From Pollutimonas bauzanensis (GTDB taxonomy: Bacteria; Pseudomonadota; Gammaproteobacteria; Burkholderiales; Burkholderiaceae_B), in contig NZ_FQXE01000006.1 of the NCBI RefSeq assembly GCF_900129885.1, positions 150,179 through 214,178 of the forward strand: a DNA stretch of 64,000 nt, given 5' to 3'. Shown piece after piece: positions 60,823-64,000 of the stretch (its first letter is position 1; every line of letters begins with the position of its first letter). The notes under the pieces were generated by a model. The model did not search any database and had not been told where the DNA came from. It saw nothing but the letters and a program-made list of their open reading frames with translations. The translations under genes were made by a program, and so were the position numbers.

Positions 60823-60834
60823 TTAACTTGTTAA
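60823..60834. promoter_or_regulatory. MarR-type palindrome between hpaR and hpaG1
   Basis: TTAACTTGTTAA, the reverse complement of the site at 55843-55854. It overlaps a TATATT box (60818-60823) 40 bp before hpaG1 and lies 98 bp before the hpaR start, so HpaR could block both promoters. Confidence 0.65.
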
Positions 60835-60873
60835 TTATTTTGCGACCGCCATGCTCGATTCCAGGATCGGCGC

Positions 60874-61566
60874 ATGCTGTCGCTATGGACAACAATGCGA
60901 ATTCCTATTTCGTTTCCATCGGTCGTATACGGCACGCTTCTGAACGATCGCGCAACGCTTGAGCGTATGGCGCAGGCGATGGGCCAGCCGCCGTACAAGG
61001 CGCCGCCCGTTGCACCCGTGCTCTATATCAAGACGGCCAATACCTATGCCGCGCCCGGCGCGGATGTCGCCGTGCCGGCAGACCCGGGCGTGGTCCGGAT
61101 CGATGCGGCATTGGGCGTGGTATTTCGCCGCGACGCCACGCGCGTGCGCGAATCGCAAGCGCATGATTATGTGGCGGGCTACCTGATCGCCAGCGACGTC
61201 ACCCTGCCGCACGACAATTATTACCGCCCGCCATTGCGCGAACGCTGCCGCGACGGTTTCTGTCCGATGACGGCCTGCCTATCGCCCGGCGCGGATTTCG
61301 ACGCTGATCATGCCGAGATAGCGATCGCCATCAATGGCAGGATTGTTCATCGCCGCAACCTGGAAAGCCTGGTCAGGCCTATCGCCAGGCTGATTGCCGA
61401 TGTGACCGAATATATGACCATCCCTGCCGGCGGTGTCCTGCTCGTGGGGACTCCCGAGGACGCGCCGCTGGCGTATCCCGGCGACGAGGTCCGCATCGAC
61501 GTCGCGGGCTTGGGCAGCCTCACGCACCGGCTGGTCGCGCAAATATCGGATGGAGAATCGACGTGA
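60874..61566 (+). CDS. hpaG1: Fumarylacetoacetase-fold enzyme, N-terminal-type subunit of OPET decarboxylase/HHDD isomerase
   Basis: 230 aa. The segments GQPPYKAPPVAPVLYIK, VAGYLIASDVTLP, YRPPLRERCRDGFCP and LLVGTPEDAPLAYPGDEV match the N-terminal half of E. coli HpaG. In the 4-hydroxyphenylacetate pathway HpaG decarboxylates 5-oxopent-3-ene-1,2,5-tricarboxylate and isomerises the product. Here the two halves are separate genes (G1, G2). Overlaps hpaG2 by 4 bp. The metal-ligand Glu pair is less obvious than in G2. Confidence 0.88.
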   Translation: MLSLWTTMRIPISFPSVVYGTLLNDRATLERMAQAMGQPPYKAPPVAPVLYIKTANTYAAPGADVAVPADPGVVRIDAALGVVFRRDATRVRESQAHDYVAGYLIASDVTLPHDNYYRPPLRERCRDGFCPMTACLSPGADFDADHAEIAIAINGRIVHRRNLESLVRPIARLIADVTEYMTIPAGGVLLVGTPEDAPLAYPGDEVRIDVAGLGSLTHRLVAQISDGEST

Positions 61567-62336
61567 AGCATGCACGCATAATATTCGAAGGCAAGACACA
61601 CGCCATCACTGCCGAAAAGAATGCCGGCATGGCCGCAGACGGCGTCGTGAGTTTGAGCGACGGCCGCCTCGTCGATGAAAAGGACGTGATCTGGCTGCCG
61701 CCGGTGGAATTCGGCACGATTTTTGTGCTGGCATTGAACTATGCCGACCACGCCAAGGAAATTGCCTTCAAGGCGCCCGACGATCCGGTGGTATTCCTTA
61801 AAGGCCCCAATTCGCTGACCGGGCATCGAGCGAAGACGCGCCGTCCGGCCGACGTCGCCTATATGCATTATGAATGCGAGCTGGCTGTGGTCATCGGCAA
61901 GCAGTGCAAACATGTTCCGAAGGAGCGGGCGTACGACGTCATCGGCGGCTACACCGTGGCCAACGACTATGCAATTCGCGACTATCTCGAAAACTACTAC
62001 CGGCCTAATCTGCGGGTAAAAAGCCGCGATGCGTGTACGCCGATCGGCCCATGGTTCGTCGATGCGGCCGATGTGCCCGACCCCATGAACTTGCGCCTGC
62101 GCAGCTGGGTTAACGGCAAGCAGACCCAGGACGGAACGACGCGCGACATGGTGTTCGATATCCCGACGCTGGTCTCATACCTGTCCGGCTTCATGACCTT
62201 GAACCCGGGCGATGTCATTCTGACCGGCACGCCTGACGGCGTTTCCGATGCCGCGGTGGGCGACGAGATCGTGACCGAAGTCGAAGGCATCGGCCGCCTG
62301 ATCAATACGATCGGCGGCGACGAATTGCTGGACTGA
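61563..62336 (+). CDS. hpaG2: Fumarylacetoacetase-fold enzyme, C-terminal-type subunit of OPET decarboxylase/HHDD isomerase
   Basis: 257 aa. VLALNYADHAKEI, FLKGPNSLTGH, the metal ligands E and D in YMHYECELAVVIGK and GGYTVANDYAIRD, GPWFVDAADVPDP, and LNPGDVILTGTPDGV are typical of the active FAH fold. Pairs with hpaG1 through an ATGA overlap. Cytoplasmic; needs Mg2+ in known homologues. Confidence 0.9.
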   Translation: MKHARIIFEGKTHAITAEKNAGMAADGVVSLSDGRLVDEKDVIWLPPVEFGTIFVLALNYADHAKEIAFKAPDDPVVFLKGPNSLTGHRAKTRRPADVAYMHYECELAVVIGKQCKHVPKERAYDVIGGYTVANDYAIRDYLENYYRPNLRVKSRDACTPIGPWFVDAADVPDPMNLRLRSWVNGKQTQDGTTRDMVFDIPTLVSYLSGFMTLNPGDVILTGTPDGVSDAAVGDEIVTEVEGIGRLINTIGGDELLD

Positions 62337-62420
62337 TACGAGGAACCGGCCCGGCATAAATCTGTTTCGTATCGACGTCGGGCGCACGCGCCTGCATTTC
62401 CCTTTTCCATCGGAATCCTC

Positions 62421-63224
62421 ATGCTTCATCAAGACATTATTACCGGGCTCGCGCGGCAACTGTACGACGCCCGCAAGACGCGCACCCAATTGCGCCATTT
62501 CTCCGCTGCGCATCCCGGGATGACCATCGAAGACGGCTACCGGGTCCAATCTGAGTGGGTGCGCCTGGAAGCGGCCGATGGACGCAAGGTCATGGGCTGG
62601 AAAATAGGATTGACTTCGCGTGCCATGCAGCAGGCATCGCAGGTTTTCGAACCGGATTATGCGCCGTTGATGGACGACATGTTTTTCGAGACGGGCGGCG
62701 ATATTCCGTTTTCACGGTTTATCGCGCCACGCGTCGAAGTCGAGCTCGCTTTCGTGCTCAATAAGGCGCTGCGCGGCCCGGCCGTCACCATGTTCGACGT
62801 GCTCTCCGCCACTGACTACGTGGTCCCGGCGGTCGAGATCATCGACGCGCGGATCGAGCAGTTTGATCGCGAGACAAAAGCTCCGCGCAAAGTGTTCGAT
62901 ACCATTTCCGATTTCGCCGCCAATGCCGGGATCGTGCTGGGCGGGCGCCCGGTTCGTCCGGACGCGGTGGACCTGCGGTGGGTCGGCGCCATGCTCTACC
63001 TCAATGGCGTTATCGAAGAGTCGGGACTGGCGGCGGCCGTGCTCAATCATCCTGCCAACGGCATTGCATGGCTTGCCAATAAGATCGCGCCCCATGGCGA
63101 GCAATTGAACGCCGGCGATATCGTTCTGGCCGGTTCATTTACCCGTCCTGTCGCGGCGCGCCTAGGCGATACGTTTCATGTCGACTACGGCCCGCTCGGC
63201 GCCGTATCATTCCGGTTTTCTTGA
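62421..63224 (+). CDS. hpaH: 2-oxo-hept-3-ene-1,7-dioate hydratase
   Basis: 267 aa, FAH-like hydratase. [28 protein letters not shown], the metal-ligand Glu cluster in [13 protein letters not shown] and [12 protein letters not shown], and a C-terminal [13 protein letters not shown]. HpaH adds water to 2-oxo-hept-3-ene-1,7-dioate, giving the substrate of HpaI. 84 bp after hpaG2, and 15 bp before hpaI. Confidence 0.92.
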   Translation: MLHQDIITGLARQLYDARKTRTQLRHFSAAHPGMTIEDGYRVQSEWVRLEAADGRKVMGWKIGLTSRAMQQASQVFEPDYAPLMDDMFFETGGDIPFSRFIAPRVEVELAFVLNKALRGPAVTMFDVLSATDYVVPAVEIIDARIEQFDRETKAPRKVFDTISDFAANAGIVLGGRPVRPDAVDLRWVGAMLYLNGVIEESGLAAAVLNHPANGIAWLANKIAPHGEQLNAGDIVLAGSFTRPVAARLGDTFHVDYGPLGAVSFRFS

Positions 63225-63239
63225 GAGGCGCATCTGATC

Positions 63240-64000
63240 ATGGATATGTCCCGCAATCTTTTCAAACAGGCCTTACGCGATAAGAAGCCCCAGATCGGCC
63301 TGTGGGTGGGGCTGGCCGACGCCTATGTCGCGGAACTGCTGGCCGGCACCGGTTTCGACTGGCTGCTGATCGACGGCGAGCATGCGCCTAACGATATACG
63401 CAGTATCCTGGCGCAGTTGCAGGCCGTCGCGCCTTATCCGTCGCACCCCATCGTGCGCCCGCCCATTGGCGACGTGGCGCTGATCAAGCAACTGTTGGAT
63501 ACCGGCGCCCAGACCTTGCTGATCCCTATGGTGGAAACGGCTGAACAGGCCGCATTGATGGTGGCCGCGACGCGCTATCCGCCGCGCGGCATACGCGGCG
63601 TGGGCAGCGCATTGGCGCGCTCATCCCGATGGAACCAGGTGACGGATTATTTGCACGTGGCCGATCGCGAGATGTGTGTATTGGTGCAGATCGAAAGCGC
63701 CGCCGGCTTGGCAAACCTGGATGCCATTGCGCAGGTCCCGGGTGTGGACGGAGTGTTTTTCGGGCCGGCGGATCTTTCCGCATCATTGGGATTTCTGGGG
63801 CAGCCGGGACACCCGGACGTGCAGCACGCCATTGCGCAAGGTATCGAAAGAGTCCTCGCCGCCGATAAGGCGCCCGGCATCCTGACGTCCGATGCCGGCC
63901 TGGCGCGGCAATACCTGGATGCCGGCGCGTTGTTCGTGGCGGTCGGCGTCGACACGACCTTGCTGGCATCGTCGGCGCGCCAACTATCGGCCAGCTTCAG
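63240..64000 (+). CDS. hpaI: 4-hydroxy-2-oxo-heptane-1,7-dioate aldolase, 3' end beyond the window
   Basis: 253 complete codons, no stop in the window. [53 protein letters not shown], and [13 protein letters not shown] are the HpaI fingerprints. Metal ligands Glu and Asp lie in the last two. It cleaves the pathway's last C7 acid to pyruvate and succinic semialdehyde. Start ATG at 63240 with GAGAGG ahead. Last visible gene of the hpa operon; hpaE, hpaD and hpaF are not in the window. Confidence 0.93.
   Translation, partial: MDMSRNLFKQALRDKKPQIGLWVGLADAYVAELLAGTGFDWLLIDGEHAPNDIRSILAQLQAVAPYPSHPIVRPPIGDVALIKQLLDTGAQTLLIPMVETAEQAALMVAATRYPPRGIRGVGSALARSSRWNQVTDYLHVADREMCVLVQIESAAGLANLDAIAQVPGVDGVFFGPADLSASLGFLGQPGHPDVQHAIAQGIERVLAADKAPGILTSDAGLARQYLDAGALFVAVGVDTTLLASSARQLSASF

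Overview
The window looks like chromosome from a high-GC betaproteobacterium of the Burkholderiales, most likely Alcaligenaceae (Bordetella/Achromobacter type). This rests on GC-rich coding, eight Bug/TctC-type periplasmic receptors scattered among small catabolic clusters with LysR, GntR, MarR or TetR regulators, and familiar housekeeping genes (tRNA-Cys, rluE, hslR, proP). I saw no insertion sequence, integrase, phage gene, plasmid function, CRISPR array or rRNA. The species call is inference.

Layout. 1-4.6 kb (minus strand): a capsule/exopolysaccharide export operon with an RfaH-type NusG paralogue, then wza, wzb and the N-terminal part of wzc. A JUMPstart/ops-like leader and a perfect 20-bp palindrome lie just before wza. 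5.0-8.4 kb (minus): a GntR/UTRA regulator with a TauABC-like ABC transporter. 8.8-14.3 kb (plus): Bug receptor plus PDC-lactonase-like hydrolase, a LysR gene, then a ComDE-like TPP decarboxylase with a D-2-hydroxyacid dehydrogenase. 14.3-17.2 kb: tRNA-Cys, a kinase-fold protein, a small membrane protein, a TetR regulator and rluE. 17.4-24.2 kb (plus): an acyl-CoA catabolic operon (SDR, Bug, CoA-transferase, acyl-CoA dehydrogenase, two crotonase-fold proteins, metallo-beta-lactamase-fold hydrolase). 24.3-28.4 kb: a radical SAM protein behind a textbook LexA box, a YcaQ-type glycosylase, a class V aminotransferase and hslR.

28.5-37.7 kb: a Bug/GntR-FCD/Bug/IPMDH-like/hydrolase cluster with a perfect 15-bp-arm operator, a Bug-amidase pair and two LysR genes. 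38.0-44.9 kb (plus): two enolase-superfamily enzymes with a branched-chain-type ABC importer whose LivM and LivG are fused. 45.0-51.5 kb: LysR/mmsA divergent pair, then Bug, a GalB-like hydratase and an HpcH/HpaI aldolase opposite a LysR gene. 51.5-53.8 kb (minus): an RcnR-like repressor with an unusual His-rich P-type ATPase. 54.1-55.7 kb: proP. 55.9-64 kb: Bug-enolase-Bug-enolase, a divergent HpaR-type MarR gene, and hpaG1, hpaG2, hpaH and the start of hpaI. The same MarR-like palindrome lies before the first Bug gene and in the hpaR/hpaG1 gap, so the region may be one regulon.

How it fits together: most of the window is modular uptake and breakdown of organic acids. Receptors and ABC systems bind carboxylates; dehydratases, hydrolases, aldolases and CoA enzymes take them to central metabolites; each module carries its own regulator. 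The most distinctive non-catabolic parts are the polysaccharide leader with its own antiterminator, the SOS-controlled radical SAM gene and the metal-export pair.
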